Shown here in pieces: positions 1 to 13,212 of a DNA stretch of 64,000 nucleotides; position 1 is the stretch's first letter; each line of letters begins with the position of its first letter. The stretch is from Atrichornis clamosus (lineage: Eukaryota; Chordata; Aves; Passeriformes; Menuridae). The translations under genes and the position numbers were made by a program. The notes beneath the pieces were generated by a model that made no database searches, was not told the origin of the DNA, and was given only the letters and a program-made list of their open reading frames with translations. The stretch is taken from contig WBMZ01003378.1 in the NCBI GenBank assembly GCA_013400975.1, positions 1 through 64,000 on the forward strand, in the 5' to 3' direction.

Positions 1-137
1 ACCGGCGGGGACGGGGCACCGCCGCGGGCCGGGCCGGGGGCCGAGCTCCCTCTCGGGCGGCGGCGACGGGCGCGGCTGATACTTATTTATTCCCGTTCTC
101 CGCCTCTCCCCCGTCCCGTCTCCGCGTACTCCGGCTA

Positions 138-180
138 CTTTTTCTGGGCTTTTTTTTTTTTTCTTTCTTCTTTTTTCGGT
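138..180 (+). promoter_or_regulatory. Pyrimidine-rich tract in the 5'UTR just upstream of the start codon
   Basis: A nearly pure T/C tract, including a long T run followed by mixed TTC units, ends about 25 bases before the ATG at 205. If transcribed it would be a U-rich 5'UTR element, a possible site for polypyrimidine-tract or U-rich RNA-binding proteins. It could equally be a slippage-prone simple repeat with no function. That it lies in the mature mRNA is inferred, because the transcription start is not visible. Confidence 0.5.
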
Positions 181-204
181 TGTTTGCGGCGGAGCGGGAG
201 GAGG

Positions 205-921
205 ATGGGGTTCGAGCTGGATCGCTTCAGCGGGGACGTGGATCCCGACTTCAAGTGCAACCTGTGCAACAAGGTGCTGGAGGACCCGCTGACCACCCCC
301 TGCGGGCACGTCTTCTGCGCGGGCTGCGTGCTGCCCTGGGTGGTGCAGCAGGGCAGCTGCCCCGTCAACTGCCAGCGCATCTCCACCAAGGAGCTCAACC
401 ACGTCCTGCCCCTCAAGAGCCTCATCCTCAAGCTGGACATCAAGTGCGACAACCACGCGCGGGGCTGCGAGGCGGTGGTGCCGCTGCAGCACCTGGGCGA
501 GCACGCCGAGACCTGCGACTTCTCGCCGGCCAAGTGCCGCAACCGCGGCTGCCGCCAGGTGCTCAACCTGCGCGACGTGGAAGCGCACATGCGGGAGCGC
601 TGCGAGGCGCGGCCCGCGGGGCTCTGCGAGCAGGGCTGCGGGCTGGTGCTGACCCACGGCGAGCGCCGGGCCGGCGGCCACGGCTGCCTGCGGGCGCTGC
701 GCGCACACGGGGCCGCGCTGCAGGCGCGGGCGGCCGCGCTGGAGAAGGCGCTGAAGAAGGAGGCGCTGCGCGCCGGCAAGCGGGAGCAGTCGCTGCTGTC
801 GCGACTGGCGGCGGCGCAGCTGGAGCTGCAGGTGACGGCGCTGCGGTACCAGAAGCGCTTCACGCAGTACAGCGCCCGGCTCGACGCGCTGGCCCGCGCC
901 CGCGCAGCCTCCCCCGGCAAG
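205..921 (+). CDS. PDZRN3: PDZRN3 exon 1, coding part: RING finger, TRAF-type zinc fingers, coiled coil
   Basis: This is the N-terminal 239 codons of PDZRN3, a cytoplasmic E3 ubiquitin ligase and scaffold of the LNX/PDZRN family. Published work links the family member to MuSK turnover at the neuromuscular junction and to Wnt signalling in vessels. The protein starts [18 protein letters not shown], as in vertebrate PDZRN3. The RING ligands are C18, C21, C33, H35, C38, C41, C52 and C56, with the strongly conserved [15 protein letters not shown] core. Residues about 78-161 carry further Cys/His pairs (C81, C88, H100, C104, C111, C116, H128, C133, C141, C145, H159, C161) fitting TRAF/Sina-type zinc fingers. 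Residues about 165-230 are Ala/Leu/Lys/Arg-rich heptads, a likely coiled coil. The ATG at 205 is chosen because homologues start MGFELD and because A at -3 and G at +4 make a strong Kozak context; an open frame continues upstream but has no ATG. The exon ends at AAG|gtaagg, phase 0. The last residues before the junction (about 230-238, Ala/Arg-rich) are the least conserved part. Confidence 0.96.
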
Positions 922-2345
922 GTAAGGGGGCCCGAGGGAGGACGGTCCCCACGGCGGGGAGGGGCGGCCGGGGCGGCCCGACCGCTCCCCGCGCTGCCCG
1001 GTGCCCCGAGGGATGCGCCTTGTCCCGGGTGCGTGTCCCGGGGGTTTCCTGCGGGAGAGGGGCCCCTCCGCCCGGCCGTGTGCGGGGGTTGTCCTGGAGA
1101 GCCCATCCGGCCCCCAGATCCTTACAAATACCTGAGCTTTGGGGTTTAGTAGCCGTAATGTACCCGTTTCTATAGGTACGCGTTTTCCACGGTGATGGTC
1201 GTTGATAGCTGGACCCCATGTGGTAACTCGCACAGAAGAGTAACAAGGTCACGGTATTACTGGGTTGGTTTTTTTTTTTTTTTGTTCTCTTCCCGAAGAA
1301 AACTCTGGACTGCAAAATTGGAATTTCCAAGGCTGGAAATGGTATTAAACCAGCAGAAATTGACTCCCAGGAGTCACACAAAGTGGAGTGAATTGAAAGA
1401 AGCTGCTGTGACCCAATGCTTTCCAGACCCTGAGCTCACCTAGCATCCCAGAATAGGGCTTCCTACAAAATGCAGTCTTTAGGATTAACTATTACGCAAC
1501 TCAGACACCTCGCCAACAATTTCAGGATTTGAAGCCGTCATCTTTGTAATGTCCACATCCACATACAAGACATCTGCTGTGTCCTTGTGATTTCTTTCCC
1601 AGAGTTCTTTAAAAGCTCAATTTAGGAGGTGAAAAATTACCTTGACTTCAGCCTCTCAGAATTAGACCATTTATAGAATGACCAGAATCAAAAGCCAGAG
1701 CTACCACAATCCCCAAGTTTTAATTGGAATGAGGCTCCCCAGCGAGGGAAGCCCTAGGAGCCAATTATCTTTTAAATGAAGACATTGAGAGTCCTCCCGG
1801 TGACCTGGAATGTGCTACCACATACACAGCAGTATTAAACTGTTCAAAACTGTCAAACATCTGTATTCACACCTTTGGTAATGTTGAGGCTCTAAAAGCT
1901 GTGTAAAGGAAATAAAACTTCATGTTAGAGTATCTTTTTTTTTTTTTCCCCCACTTCTTAGAAGTCCAGGGCAGAACCCACCATTTTTTCCTAACTCAGA
2001 AAATATTTTGTTACTGAATGTAGTGTTCTAACTTCAGGCAACACTGAGTGTGGTACTGGTTAAAATCTTAGTAATACCATTAGGAATTGGGGGTCCACAG
2101 TCATACCAAGATTCAGAACAGCTCTCTCTCTCCCCCTTTCCCTACAGTACTTTGCCATGGCACTCTGGAGGGCTTTCTGCTCCCACAGCCTGGCACACAA
2201 CTCCCTGTGCTCCATCTCCATTGCTGCTGACAGGAGAGCCCTCCACACAGTCCTGCTGTCAGAAGCCTCACCAGATCCCTGCTTCCTCCCCTCTGATCTC
2301 CTGTATTCTCACACTCCCGCCGTTCTCCATGGCTGGAGTTGATAA

Positions 2346-2650
2346 CGTTGGGTTTGCGTTGTTCAGCTCTGTACAGCGCAGCGAGCCGCTGGAAGCCGGA
2401 GAGCTGCTCCTCCGTAGCTGTAAACGTTCACCGTGCGCAGTTTCCAGCTACGCTTTTTACCGAGTTTATGGGTGCAGCTGGCGCAGAGCACTGTGCTGCT
2501 GTTCCGCACATAACAGAAGGCTGTTACGCAGTTTCCTGAAGCAGCCACGACTGTGCAGAGGGCTGGAAGGTGTGGTGTCACCACGGCCTGGAGGGCCAGC
2601 GGTCAGTCGATTACATCCCTTTCACAGCAGTGCGGGCAGCGTGCCAGCGC
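2346..2650. promoter_or_regulatory. CpG-dense block in intron 1 (candidate regulatory element)
   Basis: I count 22 CpG dinucleotides in about 300 bases, close to what base composition alone would predict, while the flanking intron has almost none. Such escape from CpG loss usually marks DNA unmethylated in the germ line (promoter or enhancer) or a young GC-rich insertion. Overlapping open frames occur in several frames on both strands, as expected for GC-richer DNA with few stops, and none resembles a known protein. It lies about 1.4 kb downstream of exon 1. An alternative promoter, enhancer or antisense-RNA start are all possible. Confidence 0.4.
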
Positions 2651-5058
2651 TGACAGCTCTCCACTGCCCAGCTCCCGGACAAGGACAGTCAGGAAACTTG
2701 CAGCTTTGTGCACTAGAGAGGTTTTTAAAAGACCCATGGTAATCACCCAGTGCAAGGGATGCTTTCCCAATTTTGGGCTGTGGCAGGCTTCCAAGTCTGG
2801 GGTTTTTTTCTCAGAGACAGTAGCATAGACTGTGCAGGAACACTTAGTAGGATGTACAAACTTGCCTCAGGATTAGGTCCCTGAACACAGGGATTGCATG
2901 TGTGATAGTGTGAAATAACCAATTTGCTATCATTACTTAATTACGGCCATTGTTAATATTTCACACATTCCAAGATGTAATAGTTCCGCCTGTGTTAAAC
3001 ACAAGTACACTGAGCACAAACAGTCTGGGTCCATGGGTTCCATGTGGTGATTGCAGAACTTACTGTGGGATGTTCTGGCTCCTCAGTAGATGAAGAAAAA
3101 CAGGCTTTTGACTTTCCTGCCTGATGGCTGCTTGTTGCTGCAGATGTAGACCCAATCTAGAATAAATCAGATGATACATCCTGTAGTCAAAACAGAAGAG
3201 ATGTCCACATAATGTTCTGTTTAAATGCTTAGTCAAAGGGGAAATATGATGCTGAGGAGCATTTGACCATTCATGAAAGTCTCAAATTCGTGGTCTTTTG
3301 ACAGTTTTGGAGACCCAGGTCTGGGTTCACCTTAGCATAGACTTCGTGATTCTGGATGAATCTCAGCTTTGCTGTGCTCTCATCTACCATTTCTGGGGTG
3401 AGTTCTGTAACACCATAACTATATTGAGAGAAGACATAAATATATATTTTATACATACACTCATCTGTAAACATTTCACAATTTTATAAGCCCCTTAAGC
3501 AAGCAGGTAGATGTGCCTTAAGTGACCCCAGCTGTGCTATCCATGTGTATTCTTTGTCACTGAGGGAACACTTTAATTTTACTGTGTATTTACTGGGTGT
3601 CTGATACGGGTTTATTCCAAAAGACAAGTTTGAAGGTTTATTCAGAGAGTGACTGTTTATTCCTCGGTGGGAAGGTTATTGTGGATGAGCTCGAGGAGGA
3701 AGAGGTCAGGAAGGTGGCGTGTCTCACCCAAAATCAGTATTTCCTTTGATCAGACATGTCAATCCTGAAATATCAAAGTCTAAACAATCAAGAAAAAAAC
3801 TTGTACTATTCAAACAAGGCTTAATCCTTCGGTGAAACACACCAGTGTGCACACCTCTAGATAAGCTGCTGTGGTCAGTCCCTTATTTACACAGCCCACA
3901 AAGTCCTGTGGGAAGCAGCGAGTGAGGGGGAGTCGGAAGCAGTTGGCAGTGCTGGCTGCAGCCCAGGGTGGAAACTCTTCCTCTCTCCTGGCAACCAGAG
4001 ACAGGGACTGCCTTTAAATGTGTCAGCAGACAGGGGCCAGTTATGATCTGACATTTAGGACCTCTGTAGTGGTGGTAACACCGGTTGGAATTCTGTAAGA
4101 GGTGGATGAAGTCCTTTAAAACAACACAGTGTGTTTTTCTCAGACTTTCCCCAGGCGGGATGTGCCAGGCTGGTCCTGGCAGCCCTTTCACCAGCGAACA
4201 AGGAGCTGAGGTGCCTCCTCTAACGATGACAGACCTTCTTAGCCACAGCCCTACCAAAGAAATTCGTCTTCCACTATCTAAAGGGAAAGGCAGTTTCTAT
4301 TAGCTGCGCATTACTCAGCTGGGAAGTACAGTAATTTCAAGAACTATGTTTAAGAGTTCTGTTCAGCTGTGGGAATACAACATGCCAGCAACCATCAGGT
4401 CTGCTGCTGAAGCAGCTGCTGGGGCAGGGCTGGCCCCTGGCCACCACATTTCCACAGTTACCTCACTGTTTCATGATTGCTTCGCTGGAACACGAGATGT
4501 TGGAGGGAAAGAGAAAGGCAGAGCCCTGGAGAAATCATTTGAATCGTAGCTTCCTTATAAGAGAAGGAGGTTGTTAAAGAAATTTTTAAGACTTGAGATG
4601 TGAATCTGCAGAAGTGACCAAGTGTTAGAGCAAGGTGCTGCTGCCTCCGTGGTGCCGGGCAGTTCCGCACGGATGGTGGGATCTGTGCTCTGCATGGGCT
4701 GTGCTCTGCAACGTGACTGCTGCCATGGGGAGCATGGAGACAGAGCGCAAATCCACCAGAAATGGCTGGAAAGTTTCTTTAAAAGCCCTGTAGACAGAAG
4801 GACTTTTTCAGAGGTACCTACAGAAAACTGCATTCGTTGTTTCTTTCTCCCCACTACTCGACTGATTCAATCCCACCTCCTTTAATACCTGTCCAGCCAG
4901 GTATAAAAGTGTCAAATCCTAGCCACCTAGGGAGGCTTTAGTGAAAACAGGCAACTTTTAATTACTGAAAGTGTCTTGAGAGCTATGTTCTAATTGTTTC
5001 TTGATTGTTCTAATTGATTTGCCTTCTTAAAAAGGGATAATAGAAGGAAACAGTGGGG

Positions 5059-5072
5059 CAAGCACGTGCTTG
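5059..5072. promoter_or_regulatory. Perfect 14-bp palindrome centred on a CACGTG E-box
   Basis: The sequence CAAGCACGTGCTTG is a perfect inverted repeat around a CACGTG core, the binding motif of bHLH-ZIP factors such as USF, MYC/MAX and BHLHE40/41. It stands alone in intron 1. Whether it is bound is unknown; only the motif and its symmetry are seen. Confidence 0.25.
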
Positions 5073-5431
5073 TCTTTTAAATCCAGAATCATCAGTCCCT
5101 GAAAGTGGTCTCACAGGACTGGAAATTTGTTCCTAGAAATCCTGTCTGAGGTCTGGGTCTTGTAGACTTGCAGGGAAATAGATTTTACTTCATTTTTCAG
5201 TCCTCTGCTGAGTACCTGGTTCTCACTGCTGCCAAGGGTAGGCAAATCCAAACAAAATCCGTCAGAGTTCGTTCGTGCTTCTCTGTACCAGGTCCAAGCC
5301 TATTTATTATTCGATCATTAGGGAAGATAATGATCAGAAACTGACATAGGAGCTGTAAACCACATTTTCAGGTGGAGTGTGTTGGTGCAGCTCCCCCGTG
5401 GAGGAGCTCTGAGTGTGCAGTCAGTGGAGCT

Positions 5432-5451
5432 CTGCCAGTTCGCACTGGCAG
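5432..5451. repeat. Short inverted repeat (8-bp stem, 4-base loop)
   Basis: CTGCCAGT and ACTGGCAG flank the loop TCGC and pair perfectly. A weaker T-G and C-G extension lies outside the stem. It would form a small hairpin in the pre-mRNA of intron 1, but it is too short to be a microRNA precursor. No function is implied. Confidence 0.35.
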
Positions 5452-6804
5452 GGAGCTGGGCTTCCTTATCATCCCCCAATCTGTGGAGTAATTCAGTAAT
5501 CCAGGATTACTTTGACATTTTTTATGACTCTAATAGACATTAATATTTGATTGACAACTTCAAATGGACATGTTAGAAGAAAAATGCACAAACTAAAACC
5601 ATCTGCATCACATTACAATGTAACAGTTGCAATTTTTGTCATTAATTGGTTATGAAAACCAGACTTGTAAGATAACTTCCTCAAACTTTTTTGTGTTCAT
5701 AACTTTTTCACCCTTTGGATAAAACAAAGGTAAAGGTTTTGGAGGTAGTAAAGTTCATCTATATCTCTAGATACACATGCTGATCCTATTCTGATGTCTA
5801 AAAAAAAATTGTGGTTCCAATGGCTTTTTGTAGTTTTCTGTTGTTTGTTGTGCTATAAATAACAACCACTTGATTGAGACTGAAGTGAGAACATTGTGAA
5901 GGTTTAGTTGTCTTTAACAGTTCCTGCACTTACTTCTCTCTTTATGAAAGTTAATAGGCCTAAGTAGCATCACTGTGCCATAAAGGACAGTTTGTAGGAG
6001 TTTGTAGTTAAGAACAAGCTGGGGTAAGAGAACAGGATAACAGAGGCTGTTCACACAGTCCCCCAAAAACTGTGGGTCCATCCAGTCTATCTTTGTTGTA
6101 CGTTTTTTGTCCAGACAACTATTCACAGCAGAATTTCATATTTTAGGGGATTAACATAATGATTTTCAAACATGGAAGATTTCTATTCTGCTAGTGTTAA
6201 AATTCCAGAGAAAAAAGTTATGCATGGCAGGTGTGGTGAATAGCAATTGCCATTCTAGGCCTGTGGCAGAATTTGTAGCAGTTTTGTGTAATGCTGTTTT
6301 CTAAAAGTGTGCAGAGAATGTCTGCTGTATAACACTGTGTTTGATCGTGTTTAAAACAATGTCAGGTAGCCCGCAGGAGAGAGGAGCAGTGTAAGAATCC
6401 AGTCCCAAGATTCAGTCGCCGCCAAGCACTGGAAAAGTCAAGAGTTTGACTACTGGAAACATGTAGTATTTTACCTAACACATCACATATGACTGGGTCA
6501 AGTAGTTGCAGGAACCAGTATTACATATAACCCCCTTCTGTTGTTGTTAAGTGTCTGTCTCACTGTAGATCTCAATAAAAAAGACACATAAATCTTAGGG
6601 GTGGTTCTGCTCTGGAGCTCAGTGGGGTGTCTGGAGCTGCAACTGGGAGCTGCTGACTCTGCTCCTGCAAAGTTGTTCCAAACATTTTCCTCTAAACTAC
6701 AGGGAGATAAAAAAGAGAGAAACCAACCCAACAAACCCGGACAGAAGGATTACCTGTCTAGTTTTACCCCAAATGTTTTGAATGTGTTTTTCTGTTCTTT
6801 GTAG

Positions 6805-8149
<1,345 letters not shown>

Positions 8150-9360
8150 TAATAGTGCAAGTTCCAGCTCAGGTCTTCAAATGGCATGTTTGCTGTGGGT
8201 TTGGGAGAAGTGGACCGTGGTAAACGCTGTCTAGAAGATATGTCTGTTAAAATATGCTTGACTTGATTCAGTGCTGACCTCCATGGCTTTAGGTGTAGAC
8301 CTTCCCTAAATATAGAAACCAGATTATGGATGGTATGTGCATGTCCTGACTTTCTGAGGAGCTCGCATCTCCCTGGTATGCCATAGATAGTTCTGTTTTA
8401 AGCTATTGGAAACTCGTAAGTTATTTAGTTAAAACCATATGTGAAATATCTGTGGTGGAAAGCACGATGTTATTCTTCTTGGTATTTAAGTTTTGAACGG
8501 TCAGAAAAAAATTCCGCTCTGCAGTTTCTCTATGGTTTATTATAAACCTCTGAGCAACTCCCTTAATGTTGTTTGTAAGTTCTTATATTACTTAGATTGC
8601 AGTCTGAATTTCTTCTCATTTTGCCAAAGTCTTGACCTCAATAAAAAGTCCTTCCTGTGGAAGAGATGGTTGCATGAAACGCTTCTTGCAATTTGCAGCG
8701 AGCAAATTTCTCTTTGGAGGGGTAGAGAGAGTGAGAAAAAGGTTCCTTTTCATGAAACAAAATGCAGCTGACGGTGAGTCAGTTCCCATTGTTTAACTTT
8801 TTGCAGTTAAGTAAAAGTATTCCTCACTGTCTTATTTTTGTAGGCTGGAGAAACATTGAGAGTCTATTGTTCAAAAAGATAAGTGTGGTGTTTGTTGCCA
8901 AGGATATCACGGAACAGCCAGTTTCTCTAAGTAATGGAATTCCATTGCTCTTATGTTTTGCAAATGAGCAATAAACAGCTGTTAAGGATTTTCTGTTGGC
9001 AGGGGACAAAGTATATTTGCCTTTTTCTGTACTGTTATGGTAAATTGTATTCACAATTTAGTAAGGATATAAAATATTAATTAAGTTTCTTCATATGGGA
9101 AAGAACAGAGCCACAGTAGCAGAACTATAAAAAGATAAGAAGCTGAGCTGTGAGATGATCCAGAGTTGCTCAAACTCTGTGTATGATGTAACTTAATTGC
9201 GAAAAGGTCTGGACAGTTTTGTGAGAACTCTGCGATTTTGTTTGAACTGAAAAGGTTCCCATAAGCCTGTATTTCCCCACAGCCTATTTGGAAAGCTGAC
9301 ATCCGTTTCTGAAGTAGTGCGCAGTCACATAAACCAAACAACCGTAGGAAAGCCAAAACT

Positions 9361-9530
9361 TCGGGAGATCAAACACCCCGAGGCTGGGAGATGTGCTGGT
9401 CTCTCCGTCGGGCCTGGCTCGGTGTCCCTGAGCGCAGGCCCTGTCACAGCTGTGGCGCTGACCCCAGCACTGGGCACGAGGGCGGCCAACTTCCGTGGGC
9501 CCTGCACCATCTGCTCTTCGCAAGGGTCCT
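9361..9530. promoter_or_regulatory. CpG-richer patch in intron 3
   Basis: About 11 CpGs fall within 170 bases, with further scattered CpGs to about 9710, in an otherwise CpG-poor intron. Overlapping open frames on both strands (up to 154 codons) reflect the higher GC. It is a possible regulatory element or a relic of an old insertion; nothing in it is recognised. Confidence 0.2.
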
Positions 9531-12500
9531 CCTTCTTGACTGCTTTTGGTTTTGCTGCCTCCTTTCTGTTCCATTGCTCCATAAATGTAGTGTTTGGCCA
9601 GGCTGAGGAGCTAGGTCCTGCTCCTCTGGACGCACACGGAGAGGGACGCAGGGGTAGGACAGGCTGGGTGAGCTTTCCTGCTGTGTCCCCTCCCGGAGCA
9701 GAGCCACGCCTGTGTCAGCAGTGCTTGTGCAGAGCCTTTTCCACAGTTCGAGTTGCATTTCCACAGAAAAGCCCAGAATAAATACATTAGAGCCATTTGT
9801 TGTATTAATAACACACCCAGGGTAGCAGGAACCCGTGTGTCGACATGGGGTTGACGTGTGTTGACAGCTCTTGTTGTGCTGACCACAAATTCATTGTCAT
9901 ATTCACTCTTCTCACCTCTAAATATATACAAAATGCTGATGAAAATGGAGCACATTGTTTCCCGAGACTTGGCTTTGGGTGCCTCCAAATCAGCATCTCA
10001 GTTTGGATCAGGAGAGTCCTGTTGGAGCTAGTCTGAGTGGTGCCCAGCTAATGTGATGTGATTCCCATTGTGGAGCAGTCTCCAAGTGTGCTAATTGAAT
10101 TATTTTTTAGATAAAATTAATTCATTTAATGCACCCCAGCCACTGCAGGCATCCAGTTCACAGCACTAGACTGGAGTGCTCTGAAAGAGCCCTCAAAATG
10201 CACAGATTGTGGACACCAACTCCTGAAAGCAGCTGTTTGATCCTGTGTTCTGTGCAGTTTATATTTAGCACACTCTATCTAACCTTACGCTCATTTAGGG
10301 AAAAAGGGGATACCTCCTGCATCAAGGCATCTAAGAGAGCTTTATCATACTAATGTCTAAGTATCTTTTAGATAATTGAAATGCCCTGTAAACTATCTAG
10401 ATGAAAATTAGGACATGTCCAGTGGTGGTGTCCTTCTAAAATGGCAAACTTTTTTATAACCTTCACACTGTCAAAGTTTTGATTTGGCAGTTTGACTCAA
10501 AAACGATTTACAGATGCAGCTCTACCAGGACACAGCTGGAGGACTTGGAATTTGGCACAGAGTAGAGCATCCTAGTGGGTCACATTTGATTTCAAAAGCT
10601 TAAAAAATGGTAAAGGACTATGGCACTTGCTTATCTAGAACCAAATTTAGCTATCTAGAACTTCATATTAAGGTTTTATGTATCATCAGCAAGATTTTAA
10701 ATAGACTTTCTCACAAAGAATTCTTATTCCAGTATAAACTGCTGAGCATAACATCTCCCTAATTAATTCCAGCATCCATCACAGAGAATTTACAATGAAA
10801 CATGAATCATTTGATTTCCTTTTGGAAAATGTTTCTTTGCTGCAGATCTTCTGGTGGGTGTGTTTTGGTGCACATATAAAATAAGAGCGTCACTTCTCAT
10901 TTTCAGAACTGCCACAACATTTCTAATTACTGAGCAGAGATTAGGCAGAGTGAAACACAGACACATGCAGGGTACTGCTCAGAGCTGACAGCAGGAGCAT
11001 TGTTTTATTGCTGTTTGCTTGCAAATTCTATCCCCTGACAATTTGATACAGAGATAACCTCGGAATTATGTCAGAGATAATTTTTAAACATATTTTCCTT
11101 GTGTAATCTGGATTTCCTGTTCTACATTTTTCAGAAGGTTAAATGCAAAATTAATCAGGTTTAAGAATTGACTTGAATTTTCTGTACAGGCAATTCTTGG
11201 GCCATTTTTATATCATTGAAATAAGTAATGGCACTGTGAGGTAAATGTTTCTTCTGCTAAGTGACATACATCAAGATGAATGTTGCATGGTCTGTGCTAC
11301 TCAGTCATCAGAGCAGCAGGTAACAAATACAGAGAAATACCTTTTTTCCTTTTATTTTGTTTTCAAGAATCCGTTAAATAATATTTAGTGAGGATCATGT
11401 TATGGCTGTTAACTGCTTCTTTTCCCCTCAGTGTTTAATAATATCCTTACTCTGTCACTGGATAATCGGAGCATAGAGGGAAATAAATTTTAGAAGTTCT
11501 TGTCAGATTAGGGTTAAAGACTTGGATCCTGGTCTGTTTATAACTTCCCTATGTAAACCAAAGGTTCTTACCTGTATATGTTTTCAGATCTTTCACAATT
11601 GCTTTAGGAGTGAGGAAGTCATGATTCTGGGAGATTTCCTCTGCTTTGACTACACATTTTTCATGCAGTTCTGTACTTGTACATTCGAAGCAAGCAGCTG
11701 ATTTCAGCTGGTGATTTACTGAGGTATTGTTAAGATGTTCCATAGCAAATTGCCACGTTAAAAACATGCTGAAACTATTGATTTTTCTGCAAAGGAATTA
11801 CTGTTCTCATAGATTTCATTTTTGTCAGGGCAACAAAATGGTCCTAATTTCCTCTCTTAACAGAAGTTGGTTCAGGTCCCAGCCCTGAATGCCTCTACGC
11901 AGCTGCTTGGCATTTCTTAAGACAAAATTAGATTTTTCAGAGTTTTTATTTTTAAGCACATCAGCTCTGAAAGATTATAAATTAAATCTGGCATTCTCTG
12001 CTCACTAACTAGTAAACTTGTTTGTTTAGCTCTGGGACTGCTTGGAAAGAAGGAGGCTTTTGAAAGGCTGACTGCTCACCACCTTAAAAAGTTCGAAGCA
12101 CAATTAGGGTACTGTTGAGGCAGTATAAACTGTCACAGCTCTGCTGGAACCTGGAGGATTTATGCCATCTGGGACTCGCCCGGTGTTTCATGCTGCTCAC
12201 AGGAAGGATCATTAGTTTAGGAGTTGAGAACACGTCTTAGTTCATTTGATTGATTTTCCCCAAAGCACACTCATGTGCTACAAATTACAGGCTGCTTTTC
12301 TAGGACGTGGGTTTCTTCACAGATTACGTTCAAGAACAATGAAACTTTTTTAGCAAATCTTGGGGATGTACAAACAAAATTTGCCATTTGCTGCGGGCTC
12401 CCTGGGCACCCTGTAGTTGGTGTGCTCTTCTGGCAGAGCCACTTTGTGCTCACAGGAGGAGGTTAGGTGGGTTTCAGGAAGATTAATTTGGTAGCTGTGT

Positions 12501-13151
12501 TGACAGTTTAGCCTCTGAAAAAGTCACATCAGCACAGAGAAAGTCCATCAGCCCCGGGGAAATGGCAAGAAAGGACACTCTGGCAGGAGCATGGTGAATC
12601 CTTCCCTGCCAGTGACACACACTGCTGCTGAGGCAAGGATGGCTTTAAAACTGAGTGAATGAATAAAAGAAGAAACATTCCTTGTGGTCTGGTGGTGCGT
12701 GATGGGTCTCGTTTTTCCAGCAGACTGAGCCTGTGGGCTGAAAGGGCTCAGTGTGTTGCCCGTCTGGCTGGGCTGTCAGTGCACGCTTGTCCTGCCCTGG
12801 GTGCCCTGCTCACTTACCACCCCTCACAGCAAACTTCCACAAATAATCAGTACGTAAAATTGTTAACTGAGCACAGCCTTACATTTCTGATTTGCTGGTG
12901 AGCACTTTTTAAAACGATGCCAGCTTTAGCAGGATAATCCTAAGCCTGCAGCTCCTTGCAGGACACTCAGTGCCAGCTGAGCTCTGACAAGGATACAGGT
13001 TAAACAGAATTCTTTCATTGTCATGAACGGAAAAGTTCAGCTCTGCTAACAGGATTTACTGTGCAGCTACGTACGCTCAGGAATTAATTTTTGGGAAGAA
13101 AACATTTTCAGACAGTGACTTAAAATGGGCTGCTGGAGTTCCTGCCAGGAC

Positions 13152-13212
13152 ACGCAAGCACACGAGAGCGTTTGTGGAGAGCGAACACGGCGGGGCAGCG
13201 AGTGCGGCTACG
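13152..13212. promoter_or_regulatory. Very dense CpG patch in intron 3
   Basis: Nine CpGs occur in about 60 bases, a local density as high as that of exon 1, with abrupt return to CpG-poor intron on both sides. The length is too small for a CpG island by usual criteria. It could be the core of an enhancer. No binding motif was assigned. Confidence 0.2.

Larger units (their letters stand above)
1..1100 (+). promoter_or_regulatory. PDZRN3: PDZRN3 CpG-island promoter, 5'UTR and exon 1 region (left edge cut)
   Basis: This stretch is very GC-rich and dense in CpG, in sharp contrast to the AT-rich, CpG-poor intron that follows from about 1100. It covers the 5' flank or 5'UTR, exon 1 and the first part of intron 1. 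This is the usual layout of a CpG-island promoter of a developmentally regulated vertebrate gene. The island is already in progress at base 1, so its upstream part and probably the transcription start lie outside the window. I see no convincing TATA box close to the start codon; an AT-rich run at 79-90 lies inside otherwise GC-rich DNA. The exact transcription start cannot be set from sequence alone. Confidence 0.75.
922..6804 (+). other. PDZRN3: PDZRN3 intron 1
   Basis: The intron runs from the gtaagg donor after exon 1 to the ttctttgtag acceptor before exon 2. The first 180 bases are still CpG-island sequence. The rest is AT-rich non-coding DNA with T runs near 1269 and 1932. It holds one CpG-dense block (2346-2650), a palindromic E-box (5059-5072) and a short hairpin (5432-5451). 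I recognise no gene or transposon in it; scattered open frames of 60-125 codons look like chance. Confidence 0.93.

Noticed and set aside
135..1106. 323-codon antisense open frame across exon 1, and a second + strand frame of similar length (180-1175)
   Set aside because: Both are shadows of the GC-rich PDZRN3 exon 1. They have low-complexity Ala/Arg/Pro/Ser composition, no domains, and run into intron and 5'UTR sequence without regard to splice sites.
922..1149. Continuation of the PDZRN3 frame past the exon 1 donor to a stop at 1147-1149
   Set aside because: A strong gtaagg donor lies exactly at the conserved boundary, and exon 2 continues the homologous protein in frame. The read-through peptide is not conserved family sequence as far as I can tell.
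2050..2742. 230-codon open frame in intron 1
   Set aside because: It begins with a GTG; the first in-frame ATG is about 280 bases in. It overlaps other open frames on both strands, as expected for the CpG-dense block, and has no recognisable domain.
9317..9781. 154-codon + strand frame with overlapping minus-strand frames of up to 106 codons
   Set aside because: The frames mirror one another over a GC-richer patch, show no domain, and have no splice or promoter support. A Lys/Ala-rich stretch on the minus strand was weighed as a processed pseudogene but matched nothing I could name.
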